From assembly GCA_003427395.1 (NCBI GenBank), contig BFEA01000251.1, forward strand, positions 468,908-496,407: 27,500 nucleotides of DNA. Reading direction: 5' to 3'. The stretch is from Chara braunii. Its lineage: Eukaryota > Streptophyta > Charophyceae > Charales > Characeae. The translations under genes and the position numbers were made by a program. The notes beneath the pieces were generated by a model, which ran no database searches, was not told the DNA's origin, and was given only the letters and a program-made list of their open reading frames with translations. Positions 16,940-26,965 of this stretch are shown here, piece after piece (position 1 is the first letter of the stretch; each line of letters begins with the position of its first letter).

Positions 16940-17456
16940 ATGTACCCTTCCTGTTTCAAGAGTTGGTCGAAGCTATTGACTCCTTAGTCACCCCGCTGAC
17001 GCATCCCGACCCAACGATACTATGTTCGTTGGATGTGTCTAAGGCCTTAGAGGACCTACAAAGTGAGTGGTCGGGAAGGGACCCTTGTGAGTCCTCGGTG
17101 GTTTTAAGTCGAGCTCCTAGGGGGGAGCGTTTCGCCATAGAAGTTGGTGTAGGTAGTTGCAAGTGCGGTGTCTTCATAGACATCGTCTCCACGCGGAACT
17201 TTATAAGTCGCGACTGCGTTGACAGGATTGGGTGCAACGCCTTAGTAGACCGGTAACATCTACCTTGGCCAACAAAGAGCGCATGTTGGTGGACTACGTC
17301 AAGGACGTGGTCTGTACTTTCTCCTATGCAGTACGAGAACTTAATCACAAGATTTCGTTCCTGGTTAGCGTTGACTTACCGTTTGACAGGCTGTTAGGTA
17401 TGTACTACCTTGAGGTTTCCAAGCCGCAGTTTCACTACGACAAGAAAGTGCTATAG
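16940..17456 (+). pseudogene. pol: Element B protease remnant
   Basis: A frame at 16963-17256 reads from DPTILCSLDVSKALEDL into CGVFIDIVSTRNFISRDCV. The latter is the aspartic protease active-site region, with Asp at 17179 but D-I-V where gypsy proteases have D-T/S-G. The following strand region continues in another frame at 17270-17456, up to FLVSVDLPFDRLLGMYYL, which resembles the usual C-terminal hhLG motif. The protease would be inactive. Confidence 0.7.
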
Positions 17457-17514
17457 CATGAGTTGCCTAATGGGAGAACCGTTTGACTTGCTAAGTATAA
17501 GGCTAGTAGATTAA

Positions 17515-18388
17515 TTGACTCCTACGGGTGCTTGTGCGCATCAGCCTTCCACAATTATTGTAAACAGAACCAAGAGGAGGGTATGTACCTGGTTTTTGTT
17601 TCTGAGAAAGGGGAGACCGTTAAATCACCCAGAGATAGAAAATGTCGTTGCTAAGTACCCCGATCTGTTGGAGGAGCCTAAAGGTGTCGTAGACACGGAG
17701 GTTGTCCATGCCATAAAGATCATCCCTGGGAGCAAGATACCCAAAGGGAGCATCTATAGGTTGGCTCCGACCGAGTTGGACGAGCTCCGTCGGCAACTGA
17801 AAGAGCTCACAGAAAAGGGTTGGATACGGCCTAGCATCTTTTCTTCTGGCTCACCAGTTTTATTCGTCTCGAAAAAGAGGGGATCATTAAGGATTTGCAT
17901 TGATTATAGGGGTCTCAATGCCATCACCGTTAAGAACGCAGAGCCCCAATTGCGCATCGACGACCTGTTGGATAGGGTGCAGGGATGTATACAAAACTGC
18001 ATTTCAAACCAGGTACGGCCTGTACGAGTTTGTGGTGATGCCCTCTGGCCTTTGCAATGCGCCTGATACATTTTAGCACGCCATGAATAGGATTTTTCAT
18101 GACTACATGGATAAGTTTATCGTTGTGTACCTCGACAACATCCTTATCTGTAGTAAGACTGTTAAGGAACATGCCCAGCATGTAGACAAAGTACTTTTTG
18201 TCCTCTGGCAGCACAAGTATAAGATAAACCTAGAGAAATGCGAGTTTGGTCGTACGAGAATCTTGTACTTGGTTCATAGAGTTTTTCTGGAAGGGATTAG
18301 GCCTGAATATGCGAAGGTGACTAGCATTCGAGACTGGCCACGACCTCAGACTGTGACAGAGGTCAGATCATTCTTGGGGATAGCATGA
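17515..18388 (+). pseudogene. pol: Element B reverse transcriptase, motif A deleted
   Basis: The first frame (17515-about 17987) has the RT fingers: [36 protein letters not shown] and [14 protein letters not shown]. Right after DRVQG the reading jumps to [18 protein letters not shown] in the next frame at 17990. The roughly 25-30 residues that carry motif A (normally hDLxSGYHQ) are absent, so there is a deletion at about 17984-17990. Motif C follows as YLDN (second Asp to Asn, codon 18137), with a TAG at about 18074. The thumb ends VTEVRSFLGIA at 18388. Confidence 0.85.
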
Positions 18389-18399
18389 TCGCATCTCCC

Positions 18400-19060
18400 A
18401 TGACAAATCTAACGCGCCTTGACACTCCATATGAATGAATTGACGAATGTCAGGCTACTTTCAAGAGATTGAAGTACGCCCTCACACATCATGAGATTCT
18501 TATGGTCCATATGCTCAAAGGTCATTTGTAGGGACACTGACGCAAGTTAATATGACACTGGCGCAATGTTGGCTCGGCAAGAAGGGAAGAAGTCCAGGCC
18601 GATCGAGTATATGAGCAAGAAGATGTCATCGAAGAAGTTGACGAAGTCCACCTACGGAAGGGGACTCTAGGCCCTCTATAAGGCACTTGTCCACTAGAGG
18701 CACCATTTGTTGGGAAGGTTTTTCTACTTCAGAATTGACCATCAGACACTCAAGTGGATCAAGACACAACATGTTGTCTCTGATGCACTCAGAGTTCAAG
18801 CTAGACTACGTGAAAGGAGAGTATAGTAGGGTTGTTGATGAACTGTCACATAGGGCAGACTACCTAGGTGCGATGATTACCGAGTTTGGCTTACCCGACA
18901 ATGTAACTCGATCCTTGGTGGAAGCCTACAAGGAAGACTCTGTCACGATGGACATCATGCACAACCTGGATGCCCAAGACAAGGCCGCATGGGATGAGTT
19001 TGTGATGGTGGATGGGTTGCTCTTTCTTGAGAAGGCCATGTTGGTTCGGGGTTTCACATG
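18400..19060 (+). pseudogene. pol: Element B RNase H and linker, decayed
   Basis: Recognisable pieces in mixed frames are RPIEYMSKKMSSKKLTKSTY near 18597-18655, ALYKALVH, FYFRIDHQTLKWI (RNase H strand with its Asp, near 18722-18760) and YSRVVDELSHRADYL near 18825-18870. The junction linker up to FLEKA near 19035 remains open. Homology stops there. The integrase zinc-binding domain and the first catalytic Asp region, about 150 residues in related elements, are missing and replaced by the LTR-like segment. Confidence 0.75.
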
Positions 19061-19073
19061 GGTTGTCTGGGGG

Positions 19074-20027
19074 TGTTGGTCTTGGGTGTTATGTTGATCT
19101 CCCCGGTCTCGCATATCACACGTTCGTGTCGTTTCTGCTAGTCGTTCATATGGTAGAGTCATTCGATTACATGTTACAAGGTCACAGGTTTGAGCTTGGT
19201 TCGGACCTTGGGGCGGTCCTTGTCCAACTCAATCCGTTCTTTCTTCAATATACATACATGATGTTGCCTATACATCTTGATACATTGATTCACAGAGCAC
19301 ACACATGCTTTGGGGATCTTCATAGCTTGCGAATTATATATGGCCTACGGGCTACATACACAAGTTCCACACATGGTGTTGTTTGTACATGTTAATATAT
19401 AGATACACAGAGCATACATAGCCTTCAAGTATACATATAGATTACGAACTACACAACTATGAGATTGGGGGGGTCTAGTCACTAGGTGGGCTCTAGTATC
19501 TGCAGTAGGTACAGGTAATGGCTACCGGAGTCCCTACTGATATTCAGATAGAACTGTCTGGTGGCTATATAAGGCTTAGAGCCTAGGGTAAGGGTAGGGG
19601 TATAAGTCTCTCAAGCCAGTCCGAGTTCCGCCTGGCCTTGGGTAAGCTAGGGGAAGGACGGTAAGACTGCTTCAATGGGTGCTACCCTTTTTGAACCTAG
19701 GGCCCAGAGTCTCTTGGGGCCTATAGTAGATTGTCTGGGCCTGGCGTCCGAAGTCCCCGTTCGACAAGGCTCATCCGATCCCGTTTCCACCAGAATTGGG
19801 CAACCTATTAGCCCTGGTGCCTATCACTGCTGTTCGGTCCAAGTTACCTGCCCATTGGTAAGGTAATGGTCCCGAGTGCTGGTCACACTAAGGTAGGATA
19901 ATGGGATAGGGGGTGCGCTAGGAGTATTCACGTGAGAATGGGATGGGAGGTGGTCTCATATTCCAGGATACCCACGGCCTACTGCTCCAGGTAATCACTA
20001 TGCACTCAGTGAATGACCTCTACAACA
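19074..20027. mobile_element. LTR-like segment (possible solo LTR), ~954 bp
   Basis: This non-coding segment has replaced the front of the element B integrase. It starts TGTTG (19074) and ends CAACA (20023-20027), a perfect 5-bp inverted terminus of the kind LTRs carry. A TATA-like box, ggctatataaggc, sits at 19562-19574, where an LTR promoter would be. A poly-A-rich stretch (20038-20063) follows directly. No exact target-site duplication is seen (ggggg on the left, ccagg on the right), and no second copy exists in the window. An older retroposed sequence is the alternative. Confidence 0.45.
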
Positions 20028-20074
20028 CCAGGGACTTAAAAAAAATAAATAAATAAAAAAAAATGAACACGTCA

Positions 20075-20490
20075 TCAAGTTATATATGGATAACAGGTGT
20101 GTGATTTTTGACTTCCAAAAACTATCATTAGTGGTAGAGATGTCCGCTTCACCAGCGAGATGTGGAAGACGGTTGCAGAAAAGATGGGCAACCAACTCCA
20201 GATGACTTCTGGTAATCATCCCAAAGCCAACAAACTGGCCGAACAGATGAACCCAGTGGTGCAGCATTTGCTGAGGCATTACATAAAGCCCAACCAAGAT
20301 AATTGGGATGAGAAGTCACCTCTCATCACGAATTTGTCCAACAGCGTTGTACACAACACCACCGACGTCAGTCCGAATCAGTTGCATCTAGGATGGAAGC
20401 CTACATTTGTTGTAGACTCCTCCTTCCTGAAAATTGAACTACTGCAACTTATGTTGCCCTGTAACCTGCTGATGCAGGAGTGTCAGGCCT
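20075..20490 (+). pseudogene. pol: Element B integrase core fragment
   Basis: Integrase reading resumes with LPKTIISGRDVRFTSEMW (about 20110-20165). The second catalytic Asp is Gly (GGT at 20133), and a TGA precedes it near 20109. The Glu is kept (EQMN, GAA at 20241) at the correct 35-residue spacing, followed by HYIKPNQDNWDE and HNTTDVSPNQLHLGWKP. The first catalytic Asp region is missing. The frame is then interrupted by the segment at about 20495. Confidence 0.85.
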
Positions 20491-20494
20491 GGTA

Positions 20495-20942
20495 GAGAGA
20501 TCTGGGGATGCTTTGGTGTGGGCATTCCAAGGGACAACCAAGGGCTGCTGCTGGGACGACGCTTGTCGGAGCTGGGGTGAGTCGTGTTGCCATGTAACCC
20601 AGCAAGGTAAGAGTGTGAGGCATGGAAGAGTCTGGCAGGGAGTATGACAGTGCTGGAGAGTTTTAGAAAGGTTGCTAGGGATCCACAGGTTTTGAGCACT
20701 TGTAAGACCTCTTGGGTGGCGTGTTTTGTTGTCACAGCGGCCATACTTTTTTTCTGAAGTTTGTCGTAGTAATTTTCTAAGTCGTTCAAAATTTTCTTAG
20801 CCAAGGCCGGGTAATGGCCCCGATATCTCAAACTTTCAAAATTTTATGTAAGCTTCCATATGGGACGCTGGGCCCGGTTCCCAGCACGTGGTGCTCCCCA
20901 CGAATAGATTGGAGCCTTGTCTTTCTTATAAAAAAAAAAAAA
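20495..20942. mobile_element. poly-A-ended inserted segment in element B
   Basis: Integrase C-terminal coding stops near 20490 and resumes as VQYEKMLQQTFEHIDKS from about 20951. The roughly 450 bp between have no Pol homology and end in an A-run at 20929-20942, which suggests a retroposed insert. The minus strand carries a 130-codon open frame (20439-20831) of unknown nature. No clear target-site duplication was found, and the left boundary is approximate. Confidence 0.45.
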
Positions 20943-21290
20943 GTTTGGTGTCCAGTATGAGAAAATGTTGCAGCAGACTTTCGAGCACATCGACAAATCT
21001 TAGGAAGCAATGATTGCTTCTGATAACCAGCATTCTCGACAGTCCACATTTCAGGTAGTGAAACGTGTCTGGGTCAAGGCTAGTGAATTGGGACAGGAGT
21101 TTGGTATCTTTAGGAAACTAATGCCTCAGTATTTCGGTCCCTAAGAAGTCTTCGATATTGTGGGTAGTGATTTGTATGGTCCCTCATACGTAATTGGAAT
21201 CCCTGGTCAAAGCTTGCACCTTTAGGCTTTCGCTGAGACATAACAATTCCCATCAAGGGGATCAATTGTGACGGACCCGACGTGATGGCG
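20943..21290 (+). pseudogene. pol: Element B integrase C-terminal (GPY/F-like) region
   Basis: Reading continues with VQYEKMLQQTFEHIDKS, a stop (about 21001), RVWVKASELGQEFG, LMPQYFGP (the GPY/F-type motif), EVFDIVGSDLYGPSYVIGIP and, near 21250-21275, FPSRGSIVTDPT. It then decays. Related elements normally continue into a chromodomain or tail here; I could not see one. Confidence 0.75.
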
Positions 21291-21427
21291 GTCTGTTAGG
21301 ATCAAGACGAAGGGATGGGGATGGAGGAGATGGAGATGGAGCTGGAGACAGCGCAGATCCAACGTAGACTCAACACGCACGTACTCCGAAGTGTGCAAAT
21401 GAAGAATGATCCAAGAAACAGACTGCA

Positions 21428-21445
21428 GCTGGGGTATACCCCAGC
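21428..21445. repeat. perfect 18-bp palindrome
   Basis: gctggggtataccccagc equals its own reverse complement. It lies beside ACTGG-rich sequence (21446-21520) that also contains two GGTACC sites around acaat. Confidence 0.9.
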
Positions 21446-22417
21446 GGACTGACTGGAATGGACTGGACTGGCCTGGTACCGACAATGGTACCGGAGAGGA
21501 CTGGACTGGACTGGAACAGCACATGGCCTGTGGGGTTACACCACGGCCTAGTCCCACACGCCGAACAGGCAAATAGCCCGGTAGGCCCTGGCTGTAGGCC
21601 AGGGAAGGTAGAGGCCCGCTGCAAAATTCTCAGACCTGTAATGGATCGCAAGAGCCATAAAAATGCTATCTGCAAAAGCAGCAGAACTCTGCAATAAAGA
21701 AAGTTGGGAGATCTAGGATGCGGAACAAGCTCCATGAGAAGTCCATGCGATTCGGCTTAATCTACATAATGTCAAATGAAAAATAAATGTCTGGTATACA
21801 CATCCTAGCTAACAACAGAAAATTAAATGTAGCATTATACAATCCTAATGTCCTGGAGGCAATTGCCTCGATGCTAAAAGGAAAAGAGCGCAGTATGTCA
21901 CAAGTAATGTCATGTCGCTGAACCACGAAGAGTGGGATGCCCTCAGAGGGGCTGAATGCAGCCTAAGTATCGAAACTCCTAAGGGAAATCACATACGAGG
22001 TGGGGTACGCCATCAGACTCAGGGTGGGGGACTGGTAGCGATGGAAAACCAATGACCATAAGAGATAGACCATCAAGGCGAGTAATGATCAATGGATGGG
22101 TGACACTATGCAGGGTCGACCATGAAAGGGGAGTCTGGAATAGGGTGGACATATAGCTTACTGATGGCATGCAATGGCCGACACCAGGGTGATGAGGGAT
22201 GTAGTGGGTGAGGGAAACATGCACACAACTCACCGACTGGGGGAGGGAGCTAGATGTGGGAGTAGGGAAGCCAAGAGAACGCTACGGACTCAATGCCTAT
22301 GCGGTACCAAGGGAGAGCCCAACTTAGGGAGACCCAGTTAAGTGAGAACCATCATGCGGCACATGAAAGGTAATACTCAGGGTAGGGTGGTGGCGTGAAG
22401 TAGTCACGTCCAAAGTA

Positions 22418-22512
22418 GTCGAAGCCGATGAGATGGCTGAAGTTGAGAAGGTAGCTGAAGTCGTCGATGTGGTCGATGACGTTGATGAAGTCAATGAAGT
22501 AGGAGTCGAGTC
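22418..22512. repeat. GAN-type triplet low-complexity tract
   Basis: A run of gaagtc, gatgag, gtcgatg and gatgaagtc words, read in the minus direction as Thr/Ser repeats. It lies just 3' of the element C coding end. Confidence 0.75.
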
Positions 22513-22611
22513 GATGTTGAAGCAAAGCCACAAAACGCTGACATCTTGAAGAAGTTGATGATGGAGTACCTGAAGGTGTGAGTCAATAGGGAAAAGTAGG
22601 TAATCAGAGTG

Positions 22612-22965
22612 TCAGTCATCGAGACACTGAGGGCGTCGATGAGTGTGTTGTGGACGCGTGGAGGTGTCGGTCTGCTGCTGAAGAACGGCCGCAGAGGGAG
22701 CGGGCTCATCCTCAGCAATCTTCTCAGCCGGAGGAGGGGGAAAAAGATCGATCCGCTGAGTGGGACCAGATGTCTCGGTACGACGAGCACAGTCATATGC
22801 ACGCACCAACATCCGGGCATGTTGCAAGTGCTCGAGGGTCTCCCAAGTTGCCTCCTCATCAGGATAGCCCTTCCAACGCACAAGGTACTCGATGCGTGGA
22901 GGGGTATGGTTAGTAACTCGGCGAGATACAATGTCGAAAATGATGAACTCCTCGTGACCGTCCAC
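22612..22965 (-). CDS. pol: Element C chromodomain and C-terminal tail
   Basis: An open minus frame carries EEFIIFDIVSRRV, then IEYLVRWKGYPDEEATWE and LEHLQHARMLV. This is a classical chromodomain, with the aromatic cage pattern YLVRWKGY...TWE. In chromoviruses this module binds modified histone tails and directs integration to heterochromatin. A Pro/Thr/Gln-rich tail of about 50 residues ends at a stop near 22612. The frame joins the GPY/F-like region upstream, separated by a stop near 22966. It is a fragment of pol, not an independent gene. Confidence 0.92.
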   Translation of the reverse strand: MDGHEEFIIFDIVSRRVTNHTPPRIEYLVRWKGYPDEEATWETLEHLQHARMLVRAYDCARRTETSGPTQRIDLFPPPPAEKIAEDEPAPSAAVLQQQTDTSTRPQHTHRRPQCLDD

Positions 22966-23313
22966 CTAAACATCGTGTACGCGAGCCTGTCGAAGGTAAT
23001 TAGGTAGCTTCACACGGATGTCGACCGGACTAGCAGCAGTATCAGAACCGACGGCCTGAAGGATGCGGCATGGACCGAAGAAGCGAGGCAGCCGAGGCTT
23101 GAACTTGTGAAGTGTATCCACTTCGAGTTGCAAGTGGCGTGCGTCGACGAGCACATCGTCATCGACTTTGAATGGATGATCCATTAGTGATCGGTTCGCT
23201 CGTGCGGTCATGCGAGTCTGAGAGTCGGCTAGACTCCTGTGTGCACGCTTTATAATCGTCCCCATGTGGGCGATCCATTCGTCAAGCGTAGGACAACGAG
23301 TGTCTGGGCGCAA
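22966..23313 (-). pseudogene. pol: Element C integrase C-terminal (GPY/F-like) region
   Basis: The minus frame reads HRSLADSQTRMTARANRSL, FKVDDDVLVDARHLQL, then LHKFKPRLPRFFGPCRIL and VDIRVKLPNYLR. This is the basic, beta-rich C-terminal integrase module (RFFGPCRIL is the GPY/F-type motif). Its stop near 22966 separates it from the chromodomain. Confidence 0.85.
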
Positions 23314-23315
23314 TC

Positions 23316-24060
23316 ACGACGGTCTTAGGAAATCCTCGGGTACGCAAGGGTGATAGTCAAGGTCGCAATAGAATGGCAACATCCCCATGGCTGGCGAAAC
23401 AACGTGGTTGTATGCAATCTCCGCGTGGGCTAAGTGTAGGTCTCACTGCTGGTCACCCCTAATAAACTTTCAGAGGATATTGCCGAGAGTTTTATTAGCG
23501 ACCTCAGTATGACCATCCGTCTGAGGATGGTAAGACGATGAGAAGCGGAGTTGGGATCTTTACACCTCGTGTAGGCGTCGCTAGAATGTGCTGGTAAAGC
23601 GCAGGTCACGGTCTGAGATGATGCTCTGTGGCAAGCCGTGATTTCTCACGACTCGGTCGAAAAAGATGTCGGCAACCTCACGAGCGCTAATGCGATAGCG
23701 GCACGGGACAAAACTTGCACGCTTCGTGAAGCGATCGACGACGACCAAAATAGCATAATGACTGCGCTCAGTGGGTGGAAGAAGGGGACTAATGAAATTC
23801 ATCGAGAGAGACTGCCAACGCACCTCAGGTATGAGTAGGGCTGAAGTAACCCACAAGGAAGGTGATTCGCACTGTTCACCTCCTGGGAGGTAGGACAGTC
23901 GTAGATGCAGGCTTTGACGAAGTCCTTGGACTTCGGCCAGACATATAGGCGGCAGACACGAGCCAACATCTTATGGAAGCCCATATGACTGGAAGTTGCC
24001 TGGTCATGGAACTCTTCTACAAGCTAGACGCGGAGCTATCCGGTGGAGGGAACGCATATA
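23316..24060 (-). pseudogene. pol: Element C integrase zinc-binding domain and core
   Basis: The zinc domain near 23870-24010 reads HDQATSSHMGFHKML and ends YDCPTSQEV, where the second Cys of C-x2-C is Ser. The core follows in another frame: WQSLSMNFISPL has Asn (codon at 23797-23799) in place of the first catalytic Asp. IISDRDLRFTS keeps the second (23611-23613), and QTDGHTEVANKTL keeps the Glu (23503-23505) at the proper 35-residue spacing. There are stops between them, for example near 23580, and further stops near 23320-23460. Confidence 0.85.
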
Positions 24061-24260
24061 CGTGGTTCTAGCTGACTAGATTTGCCATCTCACTACACGA
24101 GACCGTTCTCCCCGAGGGAATATGAAGGAACGGTCTTGCCACTCCGAAGTGTCGCGTGGATGACGCGATAATCTGGGCAGTGGTGGTATTGAGTGCGATA
24201 TTCATCGATTACCAACTGATCAACAGTGGTGATGGAGATGGCAACAAGATGAATGGGTTC

Positions 24261-24775
24261 CTAATTGTGATCAGGACGGCGGGACAAGGCATCGGTGACG
24301 TGGTTCGTTTCACCCATGATGACCTTAGTGGTGAAAATGAACTCGGATAAATCATGCCACCAGTGTGCCTGTCGAGGGGAAAGCTCGGGCTTCGTGAGGA
24401 AAGCCTTGACAACTAGGTTGTCCGCGCGCACCGTGAAAGGCGCCCCGTGCAGATAATGACACCAATGCCGGGTAGCATAAACTACTGCGAGAACCTCATG
24501 TTCATTAGAAGTGCAGTCTATCTCGGCAGGCAGTAGCTGACGGGAATAGAAAGTGATCGGGCAATCCCCAGCACGAGCCTCGATTGTCCCATCATCCATC
24601 ATGGTCGGGGAGTAAGTAATGGGAGGACTGCCAGTGGAGGGAAGTGGTGGGAGGATAGTCGTCAGTCGCGAAGCAGTGTCAACAGAAGGGGGGGGGGAAG
24701 GAGGAACATATGAATAAGGTGAATCATTAGAAAAGAGAATCAGTTGAGAAAGTACAGTTCCTATCCAAAATTTGA
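24261..24775 (-). pseudogene. pol: Element C RNase H with Pro/Ser-rich insert
   Basis: TTDESNF near 24775 is the first RNase H strand with its Asp. A one-base loss near 24765 breaks the frame. After IGTVLSQ there are about 45 residues rich in Pro, Ser and Thr (24600-24745, including a poly-Pro run), which RNase H domains of gypsy elements normally lack. The domain then continues: CPITFYSRQLLPAEIDCTS, NEHEVLAVVYATRHWCHYL (with the usual Glu), FTVRADNLVVKAFL (with Asp) and VTDALSRRPDHN at the end. Confidence 0.82.
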
Positions 24776-25700
24776 CTCATCAGTGGTGACGATGAAGAGG
24801 CGATCAAAATCAGGGAGGCGAAGAACCGACGCGCAAGTTACCGTTTTCTTGAGGGCACGAAAGGCGTCCTCGCAGAGAGGTGTCCAAAACCACAGTTGGT
24901 TCTTCCAGAGGAGGGTAGAGGTAAGGACGTAGGAATACCTAGCGTATCTATGGATGAAATTACTATAGGAGCTAGCGAGGCCTAGGAAACTCCGAAGCTG
25001 CTTGGCGAATGTGGGGACGGGCCACTTTATAATAACAGTGATCTTCGCGTTGTCCATGTGGAGACCCTTGTCAGACACATGGTGTCCTAGGAAGTTCACT
25101 TTGCTGTGGGCAAAGCGGCACTTACGAATCTTGGCATAGAAGTCATGCTTGCGTAAGCGTTGTAGGACATCGCAGAGGTGTGTGAGATGGTCTTCTAAGG
25201 TATGAGTGTAGACCAAGATGTCATCCAGGTATACAAGAACGTATTCTTCAAGGATGTCCCTGAAGATATCGTTCATCGTCGTCTGGAAGGCGGCGGGTGC
25301 ATTGGTGAGACCGAATGGCATCACCGTGAACTCGTGGTGGCCGAAGCGAGACCGAAAGACGCTTTTCGTCTAGTCGTCTATGGCTACGCGGATCTGGTGG
25401 TAACCGTTACGAAGATTGATCTTCGTGAAGAAGCGGTTGCCTGCTAGACGGTCAAACAGTTCATACGCGCGTGTGATAGTTGTTCTTAATTATGTAACGG
25501 TTCAGACCGTGGTAGTCAATGCAGAGGCGAAGAGTTTCATCCGCCTTACGAGCAAAGAGGATGGCCGCACCCTAAGGGGAGTTACTGGGTTAACGAAACC
25601 CAGTCGAAGAAGCTCCGCAAGCTGACGCTTGAGTTCTGTCACCTCTGGAATCAAAAGTCGGTAAGGTGTCTGATGGTGGACACGATAGACCGGCACAAGC
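24761..25700 (-). pseudogene. pol: Element C reverse transcriptase
   Basis: Minus strand reading gives PYRLLIPEVTELKRQLAEL near 25640-25690, a shift, LRLCIDYHGLNRYIIKNN near 25480-25540, another shift, FFTKINLRNGYHQIRVA near 25390-25440 with Asn (25415-25417) in place of the motif A Asp, and a stop near 25372. MMPFGLTNAPAAFQTTMNDI then begins a long open piece (24761-25324) with an intact motif C, VYLDDILVY, followed by VNFLGHHVSDKGL and LRSFLGLASSYSNFI. The motif A change should abolish activity even though motif C is intact. Confidence 0.9.
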
Positions 25701-25701
25701 T

Positions 25702-26700
25702 GGATAGAATGCTCAACATTGCGCATCGGAGGGATCCCACTGTATGAGAAATAGACGTCGTGGCACTCTCGAATCAAATCGCGAACGACGCTCTCTAAGT
25801 CCATCGTGAACCTCATGAGTTCCTCAACGTTTGCGTCGGCATAAGATGTATGGGTGGACTCTACAGTGGACGGGGTAGGGACCTGGGATGTCGAGGGGGT
25901 ATCTGCAGGCTGGCGGGTGCATGTAAAGATGGGAACCACGAAGATGGAGGAAGGGTCAGGGGGATCGGGCTCCAGAGAGATGAGCTCAACCTCGGGACAG
26001 AGTGGATCATAGCGAAGAAGATCCATGTTATCAATGAGTACAATGTGACGTCCTCCTATCGTATGAAGTGAGCAAACTGACGAGGAGAAGTGATGGCGGT
26101 GTCGGGTTGGGACCCAGAGGAACGAGGGTACTAGGAGGTAGGTCGGGAGGGGTGTCGCCCATTGTTCCGATGAAAGGGATTCAATGGGTTTGACCACACT
26201 CCGTTTTGAGAACGAGTGTCTTGGTCGCCCATTCGGTCTTTGCGCCACGGAACTGGTGAGACTGCGGGGTGCCAACTTCCAAGGATAAAGTCGTACCCAG
26301 TCTCCAACACGTTGAACTATGCAGAGGAATGGTAGCGCTGAGGCGCTTGGGGACAAGCCGGTGGCTGGAGGGTGAGGAAAAAGTAGAGGTCGGGGACCGT
26401 CTGATCGAAGAAGCGCCGCGCCTTGTTATCTCTGAGGGTAATGGAGATAGGAGAGTGAGACCAGGAGGTAGATAGACGAGCTTCCTCGACCACGCGAGGA
26501 TGAATGAAATCTCCCTGCAAGCAGGAGTCCCTTAAAGCGCGATACACCCTCATAGATGTCCCCAAGCGGTTAGGAATGATGCGGAGGGTGCGATCAAGGT
26601 CAGACAACAGAGTGAGAAGACGGTGCAGGACGTTCGTGTGTCTTGTGAGTCGCTCCTTACGAGCCTGAAGAATGCTCAAATCCAGGAGAGATGACACAAC
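25702..26700 (-). pseudogene. pol: Element C protease and protease-RT linker
   Basis: The minus frame at 26317-26697 contains RDSCLQGDFIHPRVVEEA, the aspartic protease active-site region. It has Asp at 26527-26529, but D-S-C where D-S/T-G is expected. It continues ISITLRDNKARRFFDQTVPDL and, after a stop near 26317, ETGYDFILG near 26280 in the same reading line, the usual protease C-terminal hhLG motif. A linker of about 200 residues rich in Pro and Ser (open at 25502-26356 in a shifted frame) leads to the RT fingers. The protease would be inactive if D-S-C is not tolerated. Confidence 0.75.
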
Positions 26701-26965
26701 ATCATTGTGAGTTGTCAGGTGAGTACTACAACGAGCTATTTGAATGACGCGATGCGTCGAAAGTCTCGGAGGGGAAGGACTAGATGCGGCAGTCTACGGA
26801 GGGGCAGACGGTACCTCGACATACGGCGAGGCAAAGGGAACTGCGTCCGTCGTGTCCTGAGGATCCTCTGGTGGGGTAGCCTAAGGGGCAAACCGCGACT
26901 CGATGGTCGGGAAGCTGACTACGTGTGAGGCCTCAACGCCGAGTCAACGTTACACTGCACCGTGG

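Larger units (their letters stand above)
15850..21290 (+). mobile_element. Element B: decayed Ty3/gypsy relic with two inserted segments
   Basis: Fragments of Gag, protease, RT, RNase H and integrase, in gypsy order on the + strand, are spread over 5.4 kb and need many frame changes. Two segments without Pol homology interrupt it: an LTR-like one at 19074-20027 and a poly-A-ended one at about 20495-20942. The family differs from A and C (YLDN at motif C and FIDIVSTRNFIS at the protease site, where the usual forms would be YLDD and a D-T/S-G triad). Flanking LTRs were not identified. Frames are more broken than in A, so B is probably older. Confidence 0.85.
21291..22611. other. gap between elements B and C; no gene seen
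   Basis: This stretch holds a GGAGAT/GGATGG-rich purine segment (about 21310-21352) that could be the element B polypurine tract, an open 50-codon stretch at 21300-21452 without a recognisable motif, the palindrome at 21428-21445, ACTGG-rich simple sequence, and a GAN-rich triplet tract at 22418-22512. The 3' LTR of element C would be expected on the minus strand here, but I could not delimit it. Confidence 0.5.

Noticed and set aside
20439-20831. 130-codon minus-strand ORF in the poly-A-ended insert
   Set aside because: It extends into the element B integrase antisense and has no recognisable domain. A captured exon cannot be excluded, but it is not supported.
22200-22600. 3' LTR and polypurine tract of element C
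   Set aside because: No polypyrimidine run on the + strand or matching LTR copy was found; the partner LTR would be outside the window.
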